Assembly: GCA_033675265.1 (NCBI GenBank)
Contig: JAUJYZ010001135.1
Coordinates: 201,001 to 265,000, forward strand
Length of the DNA stretch: 64,000 nucleotides
DNA from: Actinostola sp. cb2023
Taxonomy: Eukaryota; Cnidaria; Anthozoa; Actiniaria; Actinostolidae
Reading direction: 5' to 3'
Shown here: piece after piece, positions 42,055 through 52,930 of the stretch
Layout of the letters: the number at the start of each line of letters is the position of its first letter
How positions within the stretch are numbered: position 1 is the first letter of the stretch
The notes under the pieces: model-generated
The model's input: the letters and a program-made list of their open reading frames with translations, nothing else
Database searches by the model: none
Told to the model about the DNA's origin: nothing
Translations under genes and position numbers: made by a program

Positions 42055-42279
42055 GGGACTGGTTACGAAGAATCTGGCTATTTTAGCATAAATCGACATT
42101 AATCTTTTTTGAAACCAATGTAAATTTCACATAGCTACGGAAACACCGATTAACAATGAGTTAAATTTTACATGTAATTAGTTCGCAATTAGTTAAACAG
42201 AAGTAAACAGCTGTTAGTTTTTCAACCGAAAAACACGTAAACAAACTGTTTTTAAACTCGTTGATTATGTGATGCCGAG

Positions 42280-42488
42280 TTGGGATGACATTGGGACAAT
42301 TTTGGGATCACTCACTCACTCGGCTGTATACTTTCATTACGTTGCCGCTGAAGTACATCGCAGGCTCACAACTTTAGGGGGAGGGGTGGCAATCCACGAG
42401 TTATAGGGACGACATTGGGACAATTTTGGGATCACTCACTCGGCATAAACTTTCATGTTGCCGCTGAAGTGCATCGCAGGCTCACACC
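42280..42488. repeat. Dispersed repeat, GGGATGACATTGGGACAATT, copies 2 and 3
   Basis: Two head-to-tail copies of the 39884-40025 repeat, the second lacking ~20 bp. They abut the satellite at 42489. Confidence 0.8.
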
Positions 42489-42950
42489 ATTTTGGTTTTC
42501 GTAAGAGTGGAAAACCTACGGCACCGTGACACTCAAATGGCTTCCTTTCTGAACCAATCAAAAAGCGTGCAGATGCATCTCATCCAATCAAACTCTTTCA
42601 ATACGACACGGTACCGTGACACTCAAATGGCTTCCTTTCTGAACCAATCAAAAAGCGTGCAGATGCATCTCATCCAATCAAACTCTTTCAATACGACACG
42701 GTACCGTGACACTCAAATGGCTTCCTTTCTGAACCAATCAAAAAGCGTGCAGATGCTTCTCATCCAATCAAACTCTTTCAATACGACACGGTGCCGTGAC
42801 ACTCAAATGGCTTCCTTTCTGAACCAATCAAAAAGCGTGCCGAGATGCATCTCATCCAATCAAACTCTTTCAATACGACACGGTACCGTGACACTCAAAT
42901 GGCTTCCTTTCTGAAGAAATCAAAAAGCGTGCAGATGCATCTCATCCGCC
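42489..42950. repeat. 90-bp satellite, second locus
   Basis: Five copies of the 868-1940 unit (CCGTGACACTCAAATGGCTT ... TCTTTCAATACGACACGG). They are preceded by the same left terminus (TTTTCGTAAGAGTGGAAAACC) but have no right terminus, so the element is truncated. Here the junction is uniformly ACGACACGGTACC, unlike the first locus. Confidence 0.88.
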
Positions 42951-43106
42951 GACTCCGCGTCTATTTATTGTTTTTACATAAACAAGACGCTCAATGAGCG
43001 TATACTCGGACATTATGACAAGTAGATCTCTATCTTTGCTCACCAACACACACCATTGGTAGAACAAGCCACAGCCATCTCAAATTTGACAGACGAAGAG
43101 AAGAGA

Positions 43107-43285
43107 CTATAGCCATCTTTTGCATAAAGCCACTAATCATATGCAGAGCAGATACACGCTTAGCCTAACTCTGACTCAACGAAACAAAAGATCTATCCAA
43201 CGATGTCATTGTTTTATTGAGTCAGAGTGAGGCTAAGTGTGTATCTGCATTTTATTAGTGGCTTTATGCAAAAGGTCTATAGAGT
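43107..43285. mobile_element. MITE, CTATAGCCATCTTTTGCATA ends
   Basis: CTATAGCCATCTTTTGCATA, AAGCCACTAAT and GATACACGCTTAGCCT are inverted on the right (TTATGCAAAAGGTCTATAG). Confidence 0.75.
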
Positions 43286-44235
43286 CATTCTTCCGTGACA
43301 ATCTCCGATACTTGACCCTGTTTTGTGTGATCATATACGTCCAATGCACGTTATGACAATGACAGTTGCGTGACGAGGGAGACTCAGTTTGTCGGTGATC
43401 ATAGATAAAGATCTCGAACTGAGTACGTATTTGGTATACGTCTTGAGGTTGCATAGGTCAGATGGTTCTGATAACGCCCTTCAAGGCGCGTTTGTTTTTG
43501 TTAAATATATTTAAGCTTACAAAGGCTTCAATATAATAGCACTATTTTCAGTCAATCATGCTTCTTCATTTCTCTTCTGCATATTAAACACAACTGCTAG
43601 CTTCTCTCTCGATACAGCACAAGCTTCTATACACAGCACTTCTAGTCGGTAGTCGTGGAACGATGAGTTAGCACTTCTATTAACGATGACTCTAGAGCGA
43701 ACAATACTTCGGATTTAGTTTGATATACGGCTCGGAAACTCATTTGACCCGTTTGAGCATAGAATTACTTCATTAGGCGTTTGGATATCATCGCCCCCGT
43801 TTTCAGCCAATCGAAACCCTGAAACAGACATTCCTGACCGATACGATCACATACTTCGCATTCTGTGTACTACGAAGAATAAAAAAGAAGGCCCATTTTA
43901 TAACTCGGACTTCCTCCGTTAACTAGTGTTCGAGTAAAAACAATAGCCAGGACAATTTGTGCAGCTACACGAAGAACTGACCCATGATTGACTATCGTAA
44001 ATTTGTCAAATATATCAAACACACAGAATCCTTTTTTGTTTTTAAAACACATGCTGGGTTGGTGTGTCTGAAAGTTCAATGCTCACTCCTAAAATGTCAG
44101 ACAGGATTTCCCTATCATTTGTGAGCTCACACCAGGCTGCAAATTTTCCAGCTACCCTTCCAGCTCAAAATTTAGAATACATGTTGTTGAAGTAATCCAA
44201 GTGAGAAGGGAGTGTTTGGTCACTCACCGAATTTC
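43286..44235. other. Intergenic sequence, nothing recognised
   Basis: Low-copy-looking AT-rich DNA with short open frames only and no domain, array or inverted repeat that I could see. Confidence 0.35.
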
Positions 44236-44239
44236 CTTT

Positions 44240-44372
44240 CACTTTGTAATTTTAATTTTAATTTTAATTTTAATTTTAAGGTAATTAAAAATTAATTTTA
44301 ATTAATTAATTAAAAATTAATTTAAAATTAATTTTAATTTTAAGGTAATTTTAAGGTAATTAAAATTACCTT
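44240..44372. repeat. TTTTAA/TTAATT low-complexity tract
   Basis: TTTTAATTTTAATTTTAAGG and AATTAATTAATT repeats. Confidence 0.85.
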
Positions 44373-44385
44373 ATTCGTACGAAAA

Positions 44386-44832
44386 TCGATCGAAATTTAA
44401 TTTAGCTGAAACTTCATTGAATAATTCTTCAAGGGTCTAATAATAACTAGTTAAAATCTTTTTTCGATATTCCAGAGGGAAGTACTATATTTTTATGAAT
44501 CCTTAGAGGTGTCAGTGACGTCATCTACTCAACCCAACATTCAGCTCCCATACATTTCTTTGTATTTTGTGAGTCAAAATATCTCAATGTTTTGTTCAGA
44601 TAACAGCTCTGCCTTGAAGACAACTGGTCAGACAATCAATCCTAAGCACAAATAATGTAAGAAAACTCCTTCACCCAAACTTTTAGCTTCATAGAAATAA
44701 AATAATTCAAGAAACTTTTATAAAAATGGAATACTTCCCATAGGAATTTTGAGAAAACACATTAACCAGTAATTGTATGGCTCTTTGAGATTATTTCAGT
44801 GAAGTTTCAGCTAAATTAAATTTCATCCCATT
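44386..44832. mobile_element. Inverted-repeat element, AATTTAATTTAGCTGAAACT
   Basis: GAAATTTAATTTAGCTGAAA CTTCA is inverted as GAAGTTTCAGCTAAATTAAA TTTC at the right, giving a ~450-bp unit. Confidence 0.6.
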
Positions 44833-45289
44833 TTCGTCCAAGTAGCATTTCAAGGATATGTTGTTTTAGCAAAAAAATTCAAAATCGGATTTTTAAAGAT
44901 TTTGAATAAGCTTTCCTTTTTCTATGACTTTCTTTAAAAGAAATTACAAATTTTAACGAATCAAGCAGAGAAAATGAAGATAACCAAAATCGTGACTATT
45001 TTGCTACAGGAAACGATATGTCAACAGTAATTGGTTGGATTGTGACGTCAGTCGAAGCGCATCAGTACGTGACTCGATCTCATAACCACGCGGCAAATGA
45101 TCGGCAACGTTATAAACAACTACACAGAATAATTTTAACAACAATACACTTTTGAACTTTTTACATGTAAAAGCAAATACACATCTTCAAGAAAACGTAA
45201 ATCTTTATATTCTCATCCAAGAAGATCGTCAACTTCATCTTCGAAGAAACCGTACGTTCCCAAACAGAGCAGAAAACCATACAAATACA

Positions 45290-45364
45290 AACACATATCA
45301 ACCTCGTTCCCAGGGCCCCCTCCACCGGAAGGAGGGGGCCCTGGGGACGAGGTTGAACACATAT
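45290..45364. mobile_element. 57-bp Mutator-type hairpin, 9-bp duplication AACACATAT
   Basis: The body 45299-45355 is CAACCTCGTTCCCAGGGCCC paired with GGGCCCTGGGGACGAGGTTG. AACACATAT flanks both sides exactly. It is the smallest member of the CAA(T/C)CTCGT family. Confidence 0.88.
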
Positions 45365-46610
45365 AAAACCGATGTCCCAGTCCCCGCGAACTAAATTTAC
45401 TGCGATTCTTTGTCATTTGCATATGACCTGTCGACCTTTGCTGAATACTGGCCAGATATCTTGACAAGTGATTGACAGATTCAATTACGCTAGTTGTTGG
45501 ATAAACATGGTGTGGCTTGATCCTCCAAAACAGTAATGCGTGTTTTCTCGGAACTATTTTCTGCGCTAAATGCACGTCTTTCAAATGCTTAATGTCGCTT
45601 TCGATGGAAAATTTGTGAAAATTTGTAAGATGGCTCAGCAATAGTTGATCTAAAAAAGTGTGTCTCAGAATTTTTCATGTTATTTTCGTTCAAACGTTAT
45701 GGCCCTATTTGTTGACAACATAGCTCTAAAATCGATTGTTCAACTTTGGTGTAGGATTGCGATTGATCTAAAACAGTTATCGGAAAACTGAGACACTGTT
45801 TTAAGTTCATTATCTCGAGAGTCTGTTAGAGTGTTTTTCACAAACAAAGCTTTTCATATGCAATCGAACTTTTAGAACGCACTACGATCGAATTTCACGT
45901 ATACTCGCCTAACAATTTCTATAATGAAAAATCTAAAAATATGAAAGCATACTCAAAAACTACATTTATTCAGCTTTCAGAAAATGTATACTTTCTTGGT
46001 AAAATATTGTAAAGCGCGCGCGTTGTCGAAGTCCAAAGACATCAGGGTCCAAAACGTATCCTGATACGATTTTCGCGATTTAAAAATTATATATTTTATT
46101 TCGCGAAATATAATACCCAGAGAAAAAAATACATATCGAAACCATTTAATCAACATGAATAATAAACGTTATTTAATATGAATTGGTTTTTAAAACGACT
46201 TATTCAACAACTACCATTTGCAACTGAGCAACCGTATAGCGTAACCTTTTTTGTCTGTTTTAGCTACAAGTTTATAACGTCTAGTTAGTCTAGTTGACTG
46301 TCATCTTGTTCCTGTTTGTATAGAAATGTTTGTTTTCTTAGAAAAAATAAATGTTGTTGACACCACTTTTCGGGAAATTTAATGCTCTTTTTTCATTTTC
46401 TCTTATCGAAATCGCGAAAATAAAGCCTCGCGAAATGCTGTCTTAACAAAATCGCGAAATTTTAATTAAAAGTATAAAAAAAAAATTAAAAAAAAAATTA
46501 AAAGTAAAATTAAATAAAATTAATTAAAAGTACGAATAACGTATTTGTTCTTGGCCTTGTGGCCTTGAGTTTTCTTCCGTTTGTTTGCTTTCTGTCGGCT
46601 TCCATTAAAA
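45365..46610. other. Intergenic sequence, nothing recognised
   Basis: AT-rich, with TTTCGCGA-type words around 46070-46110 and 46405-46450 and an A-rich tract at ~46465-46520. No gene could be supported. Confidence 0.35.
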
Positions 46611-47352
46611 TAAGCCAAGTCAGAGTTTAAGGATTACCGTGATTCCTGGAACCGAATCGGGATAAAATGAGTGTCCGAAGTGACTTTTTCTCCCATGTCT
46701 CTTGTATTTTTGCCGAGTTTTCTAGGAGCTATTTTCATCTCTTAGAATACGATTTTTGCCGAGAAAATACTCCAAGGTATGCATAAAGGTCTTCTTAATT
46801 CAACCTCATGTGTGATTTGTTAATCAAATTCTATTTTACGATAAAAATGCCCTTCGTTATACACGTAGTCGGGACGTAGTGACTGAGCCGTGAGAACTAC
46901 GGCCAAAAAACACAACTTTTTGATACTTTTTTGAGACAACTAATAGCACAAAGTGATAAACAACTCATAATCTTTATTATTTTCTGAAAAAATTGCCAAG
47001 AATCGACACAAAGACATGATTTAAAAGCGAAATCCAAACGTTGTGAAACTGACGATCGTTCAGTTGACACAGGAAGCCCAATCCGCTTCGAGATTGGTAA
47101 AGTTGTGGTCGATTTACGTTTTTCAGTGGATTATCGTTCAAATGAACATATAAGCGCTGTTAGAGTTACCTTGCAGTTGTATGTGACTAGTAAACAGGGA
47201 AAATACTTTATTAGTACAGAAAAAGTAGTGTAAAATGCTCCTAGAAAACTCGGCAAAAATACAAGAGACATGGGAGAAAAAGTCACTTCGGACACATTTT
47301 ATCCCGATTCGGTTCCAGGAATCACGGTAATCCTTAAACTCTGACTTGGCTT
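46611..47352. mobile_element. 742-bp element with ~120-bp inverted ends
   Basis: TAAGCCAAGTCAGAGTTTAA, GGATTACCGTGATTCCTGGA, ACCGAATCGGGATAAAATGA and AAAATACAAGAGACATGGGA-type segments appear inverted at 47237-47352. A CACAGGAAGCCCAATC word lies inside at 47078. The end base pairs allow a TA target. Confidence 0.88.
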
Positions 47353-47457
47353 ATTCCCTATGGCTCTGGTACGATGGTACGGGTCCCTCTGGTTATAGGG
47401 GCGGTCGCTCTGCTGGCCATATGAGCGATAGTTGGTGTTTCTGTTTTTTTGTTTTTA

Positions 47458-48174
47458 TCAACCAGGGGCGTAGCGTGCTTTTTTCCCAATGTACGCACAG
47501 AGCAACGAACGCCGAAGGCGTGAACTTGTAGGGGGTGAGGGGGCATGTCCTCCCCCTGAAAATTTAGAAATCTAGAGACTCGAAAATACCATTTTCTTCG
47601 TTTTCCAGCGGACTTTATCGCTATATAAATACATAGCTAGTAAAATGCATTTATCACTCTGTTTTTTTTGGGGGATTTATGTAAAGGTTATATAAAGGAT
47701 TTATGTAAAGGATGTTGAAAGGATTTATGTAAAGGTTATGTAAAGGATGTATGTAAACGGGTTATATACCGCTACCACTACCGTTATCGCTAATAGCGAT
47801 ATAACAACCCGAGGCGAAGCCTTTGAGACTGTACTAACTACAATTATTATTATACATGCCTACAATGACTGATTGCAAGGGGAAATTTATTGGCGACACA
47901 ATCTGCCTGACGAGCGGCGAAGGCGCGGGATGCGGGGCCATGCTCCCCGAGGTATAGGTTCTCCAAAATAGCATTTCCTGCCTTCTGTGAGTAGTTTCCA
48001 GCAAGTTTCCACCGAGTCAGCTGTTAAGATTTTGCCTTAGATTTCAATTGTTATAAATATTTGTATGTTTCTTATAATATATAGATTTTAAGTATTTTAA
48101 ATTGTACGCACGTGCGTAGCGTGCGTATATGCACGTGCGTAGCGTGCGTATATGCACGCTACGCCCCTGTCAAC
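47458..48174. mobile_element. 707-bp hAT-like element, CAGGGGCGTAGCGTGC ends, 5-bp duplication TCAAC
   Basis: The body 47463-48169 begins CAGGGGCGTAGCGTGC and ends GCACGCTACGCCCCTG. TCAAC flanks both sides. The interior has GGATTTATGTAAAGGTTAT repeats (~47675-47755) and duplicated GCACGTGCGTAGCGTGCGTA near the right end. No transposase is present. Confidence 0.85.
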
Positions 48175-48429
48175 GTCAAGGTGTTTTGAAATCCGACGGA
48201 AGCTAGCGCGTTCGTGGGTCATTAGCACCTCGAGGCGCTATTCAGATAACGTTACACACCTTTGCTAGTCGAAGAATATCGAAAAATTTCCTGTTTATCT
48301 GGCTGAACTTCTTCATCGACGACAATCAAGAGGACAAGAGCTAAAGACATGAACAGTTTATCATGCCGCGAAAAGAAATATATTTTAATCTGTTAAAAAA
48401 AAGCTTCTTTTTCTTTAAAGCTTTTTTTT

Positions 48430-48487
48430 TAAAAGCTTTTGGTGGTCGGAGTTTGGTCTCACCTTCCTTGTGGAATCAACTACCAGT
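48430..48487 (+). pseudogene. LINE reverse-transcriptase C-terminal remnant, left part
   Basis: The frame reads AFGGRSLVSPSLWNQLPV, matching the (F/S)VxxPxLWNxLP motif near the end of LINE ORF2 proteins. It is cut by the 1.38-kb element at TACCAGT. Past the insertion, 49871 on continues the same frame as LPVDLRY. Confidence 0.6.
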
Positions 48488-49877
48488 CAGGAGCCCATTA
48501 CTAGGAGCCTTCCTCTCCTATAATGGGTACGACATCGAATGCACAAATTGAACTAAAAATAGAAACTCATTATAAATTCCGCGCGATTAACCAATCATGT
48601 CGCGTCTTACACAATAGGAATTTGACGTCACTGTTTTGCTTACAATGTCGGCCGAAAGCGTACCGTGTAGTTCCAGTGATTCTAGTGAAGAATCAGAATC
48701 TAGTGAAATTTCAGATCAGTTTCGTCGTCTGACTTCAGTACTTCATCAAGCGAGGAAGAACAATGATTGAAAACATTAAACAAAACAAAAAAACTAACTC
48801 CAGGTATTATTATTTATATCAAAACTTCAAGTGCGAGAACTTCTAAAAACAAAGCTAGTTCAAAGGCCAGTTCAAAACCCGGCCAAAAAATGAAGAACCT
48901 AATTAAACTTGTGCAGGACTAGCAGTGAGAACCAAGCTAATGACTATTCCAAACCGCCGGTGTGTTTTGCTAATTAGCATTTCAGTGTTGTCTGAAACGC
49001 AGCAAAATGAATCACGAACTTTGAAGTAGAATTTTGTCGAAAATTCTCAACATTGACACAAAGTTCCTTCTAAAATAGCGAAGTGAGGTACAGGGGAGCT
49101 TCTTTTTCTGTGGCCTGGATGAAGATTTTATCGCATTTTTATTCAGCGGCTGATCTTGCCGGCTTTCTTAATTGCCTTCTTTGAACTGAAGACGCCTTTG
49201 GCGAAAGATCTTCACATACAGTCAGTGATAACCCTCTTGTGTTAGTGTTCTTTGCCGCTCTTTAAGGTACGGTTCGTCGGTTGAAAGTTTCAGTTGTTTT
49301 TCGACAATCTTTCGGCGAAGAAGGTCTTTAGCAAAGTGCACAATTGTTTGGTTGGTTATGTTGGCGTCGCTATCCAAATATCAGTGATGATGAAGGTGAT
49401 GGATTTTGCTTCATCAGAGTCGAAATCACTGTGAGAACGCTTCATTCTTACGACACGTAGACTAAATCATGAATCAAAAACCAACAAAAGAAAGTTGATA
49501 AAACAAGAATAAACATATGAAGCGATAGGTATAAGAACGTAGAAGAATTTCGCGACATCCCGAGTCGCCAAACTGACTAAAAGTCGCCATTAAGCGCTCT
49601 GGCAGTATGTCAGTTTATTGATACATGTGATACATTCATTGTACGTCAGTTCGTCGTCTCAATCTTGTGCAAGGGAAAAATAGACTTGGACTTCCATGGA
49701 TTAAGAATATCAATATTTTGGATCAAGTCGTCGCGTCTTCCGTTTGGCCGCCATTTTATTTTTCAATTTGAAATTCCTCGGAAATTTGCATATCTAAAAC
49801 TAGCCCAATTTGTGCATACGATGTCGTATGAACCTATTACTAGAGGAAGGCTCCTAGTAATGGGCTCCTGTACCAGT
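48481..49877. mobile_element. 1383-bp element, CAGGAGCCCATTACTAGGAG ends, 7-bp duplication TACCAGT
   Basis: The body 48488-49870 begins CAGGAGCCCATTACTAGGAG and ends CTCCTAGTAATGGGCTCCTG, with arms of ~50 bp. TACCAGT flanks both sides. Two short acidic, Ser-rich frames lie inside: plus 48645-48770 (41 aa, MSAESVPCSSSDSSEESESS) and minus 49356-49445 (29 aa, MKRSHSDFDSDEAKS). They may be decayed ends of coding sequence. Confidence 0.88.
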
Positions 49878-49943
49878 CGATTTACGATACAAATAAACAA
49901 TTAAATACTTATCAAGTAATTTGTCGTTTGGTAATAGTTCGCA

Positions 49944-50474
49944 AAGCCGAATCTACACGAGCAAATTTTCCTTGACAAGGAAGACTTGCTCGTGTAGACG
50001 ACAAAAACATCGCCAATTTTTCCATGTCACGGAGAACTTGCTCGTGTAGATGACAAAAACATCGTCAAGTTTTCCTTGTCAAGGAAAACTTGTTCGTGTA
50101 GACGACAAAAACATCGTCAATTTTTCCTTGTCAAGGAAAACTTGCTCGTGTAGATGACAAAAAAATTGTCAATTTTTCCTTGTCAAGGAAAACTTGTTCG
50201 TGTAGACGACAAAAACATCGTCAATTTTTCCTTGTCAAGGAAAACTTGCTCGTGTAGATGACAAAAAAATTGTCAATTTTTCCTTGTCAAGGAAAACTTG
50301 TTCGTGTAGACGACAAAAACATCGTCAAGTTTTCCTTGTCAAGGAAAACTTGTTCGTGTAGACGACAAAAACATCGTCAATTTTTCCTTGTCAAGGAAAA
50401 CTTGTTCGTGTAGATGACAAAAACATCGTCAATTTTTCCTTGTCAAGGAAAACTTGTTCGTGTAGATGCGGCTT
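49944..50474. mobile_element. MITE with amplified interior, AAGCCGAATCTACACGAGC ends
   Basis: AAGCCGAATCTACACGAGCA at the left and CGTGTAGATGCGGCTT at the right enclose about seven ~63-bp units (TTTTCCTTGTCAAGGAAAAC, TTGCTCGTGTAGACGACAAA, AACATCGTCAA). Each unit is itself palindromic. The single-copy form lies at 50699-50828. Confidence 0.88.
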
Positions 50475-50547
50475 AACGTTTCGCCTTGGTTTCTCTAAGC
50501 GTAAATATATTATTATTTAAAAATAAAGATACTAGATACTAGATACT

Positions 50548-50691
50548 AAGGCCCCGTTTGCACGAGAGAGAGATAACCCTAGCACTAGCTAGGGTCAACT
50601 CTATTGTTCGCATGATTTCCTGTGGATGGATGATAAAACAATAATTGTCCTTACTGCTAGGGTTATCTCTCTCTCATGTAAACGGGGCCTT
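50548..50691. mobile_element. MITE, AAGGCCCCGTTTGCACGAG ends
   Basis: AAGGCCCCGTTTGCACGAGA then GAGAGATAACCCTAGC is inverted on the right (GTAAACGGGGCCTT). Confidence 0.82.
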
Positions 50692-50698
50692 AAATACT

Positions 50699-50828
50699 TA
50701 AGCCGTATCTACACGAGCAAGTCTTCCTTGACAAGGAAAAATTGGCGATGTTTTTATCGTCTACACGAGCAAGTCTTCCTTGTCAAGGAAAACTTGTCAA
50801 GGAAAATTTGCTCGTGTAGATTCGGCTT
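50699..50828. mobile_element. MITE, AAGCCGTATCTACACGAGC, unexpanded form
   Basis: Same ends as 49944-50474 with only two internal palindromic blocks (CTTCCTTGTCAAGGAAAAC). Confidence 0.82.
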
Positions 50829-51159
50829 TATTTATACATATGTTTTCTTATCCTCCATTTTATTGCATGTTTTGCATGTACTTATAAACGATATCAGTTT
50901 TTCTGATATTTTTATAAAGCGCTCTTGAGTATTGTATTATTTTAGCGAAGTCATTCTTCATGGACACTGAAAAGGGAAAGGCAAATGTTACAAAATGCGT
51001 CATTTTTCGGACTTGTTAAACGCACGTCACTCGTGCCCGAAAATATACCATTTTAGTTATTTAGTATTTTTGGAGGCATAAAATACTAACAATACTAACT
51101 CCTCATGATTGTAATCTGCTCGGCTGTCATGCGCGCCTTTCATATGCAGCCCGAAAAAG

Positions 51160-51240
51160 TCCTCCGTCGGTTGTAAAGCGCAGCGAGACAATGTGAAATG
51201 CGCTATATAAAAAATGTCATATGATTATTATTTGTTATTC
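51160..51240 (+). mobile_element. LINE 3' end remnant
   Basis: GTTGTAAAGCGCAGCGAGAC then AATGTGAAATGCGCTATATA and an ATT-rich tail is the usual 3' end of CR1/L2-like LINEs (family knowledge). The 5' part is not recognisable. Confidence 0.65.
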
Positions 51241-51639
51241 GTGGTCAGCGGACATATACTAGCGCATGCGTATTTGTGTTGTTGTCATGAATAATGTTTG
51301 AGAGTTTGAACATACAGAGGCGTTTTACGGAAATTCCGCACAATACAAAAGTAAGAATCAGTCTTTTCCGAAATCCCAGACACTTAATTTTCGTGACGTC
51401 ACCGTGAAAAAAAAAATGGTGTCAAAATAAATATCCAAACGTTGAAATGAAAAACTTCGTTTCAGTTCTTCATTTTGATTGCATTTTAGAGTCAACAACC
51501 CGCTTTGTTAACTATTTGAAAATGAATATTTGGAGGGAAATTTTAGTTCATGGTTTTCTTGGTTCCAAGATGGCGGCCGATTCTTAGAAAGCATGTAAAA
51601 CTGGCAGTATAACTATAAGTTAAACATTTTCTCTTCAGG

Positions 51640-52765
51640 TAACGTTTTGAGCAATTATAATCCAAAAACATGGTTGGACTGCCATGATACAAAATAGAAC
51701 ACGAATCTACGCCGCCACAAACTCAAAACTCTGTAACTCAAAGCAAGGCACTCTAAAGCGCTCCCAAAATTTCCAAGAAAATCCCAAGTAATTCTATAAA
51801 CAATTTTGATCAGAAACATACGCTTGAATTTCCATGATACAAACAGAACACGAAACAACGTCGCCACAAACTCAAAACTCTGTAACTCAAAGCAGGGACT
51901 CTAAAGCGCTCCCAAAATTTCCAAGAAAATCCCAAGTAATTTTATAAACAATTTTGATCAGAAAAATATGGTTGAATTTCCATGACACAAAACAGAACAC
52001 GAAACAACGTCGCCACAAACTCAAAACTCTGTAACTCAAAGCAGGGACCGGCTCTAAAGCGCTCCCAAAATTTCCAAGAAAATCCCAAGTAATTTTATAA
52101 ACAATTTTGATCAGAAAAATATGGTTGAATTTCCATGACACAAAACAGAACACGAAACAACGTCGCCACAAACTCAAAACTCTGTAACTCAAAGCAAGGC
52201 ACTCTAAAGCGCTCCCAAAATTTCCAAGAAAATCCCAAGTAATTTTATAAACAATTTTGATCATAGACATATGGTTGAATTTCCATGATACAAAACAGAA
52301 CACGAAACAACGTCGCCACAAACTCAAAACTCTGTAACTCAAAACTAGCTGGCATTCTAAAGCGCTCCCAAAATTTCCAAGAAAATCCCAAGTTATGGTT
52401 GAATTTCCATGACACAAAACAACGTCGCTACAAACTCAAAACTCTGTAACTCAAAACTTGCTGGCATTCTAAAGCGCTCCCAAAATTTCCAAGAAAATCC
52501 CAAGTAATTTTATAAACAATTTTGATCAGAAAAATATGGTTGAATTTCCATGATACAAACAGAACACGAATCTACGCCGCCACAAACTCAAAACTCTGTA
52601 ACTCAAAAGCAAGGGACTCTAAAGCGCTCCCAAAATTTCCAAAAAAAATCCCAAGTAGTTTTATAAACAATTTTGATCATAGACATATGGTTGAATTTCC
52701 ATGATACAAAACAGAACTGACACGAATCTATACGCCGCCACAAACTCGCTAGCTCTGTGGATTTT
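51640..52765. repeat. ~185-bp satellite upstream of the GPCR
   Basis: Six to seven copies of a unit with CACAAACTCAAAACTCTGTA, ACTCAAAGCAAGGCACTCTA, AAGCGCTCCCAAAATTTCCA, AGAAAATCCCAAGTAATTTT, ATAAACAATTTTGATCAGAA. Some copies lack 30-60 bp. The array ends ~165 bp before the GPCR start codon. Confidence 0.9.
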
Positions 52766-52859
52766 GCGATGTTGCGGACGTGAGTGTCACACAATGAGCT
52801 CTAATGATCGAAACTTGGTGATTTCCAGAGTTTGAGCAAGCTTTGTGTTAGGTGTCAGT

Positions 52860-52889
52860 ATGGGAAATGAAAAAGCAATAAAACCGTAG
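52860..52889 (+). promoter_or_regulatory. Upstream ORF before the GPCR
   Basis: ATGGGAAATGAAAAAGCAAT...TAG encodes nine residues (MGNEKAIKP) 41 nt before the receptor ATG. If transcribed, it could lower translation of the receptor. Whether the transcript includes it is unknown. Confidence 0.3.
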
Positions 52890-52930
52890 GGATTTTGTTA
52901 GCCAGACATCTAGATCTCATTGCAGTGGCT

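Noticed and set aside
43233..46050. Short ORFs of 60-142 codons as possible genes
   Set aside because: No domain, splice or codon evidence was found. The longest (45213-45641, minus) runs through a hairpin element.
51655..52417. Minus ORFs with TWDFLGNFGSALE and SYRVLSLWRR repeats
   Set aside because: They read the ~185-bp satellite. Copies differ by indels that break the frame, with no sign of coding constraint.
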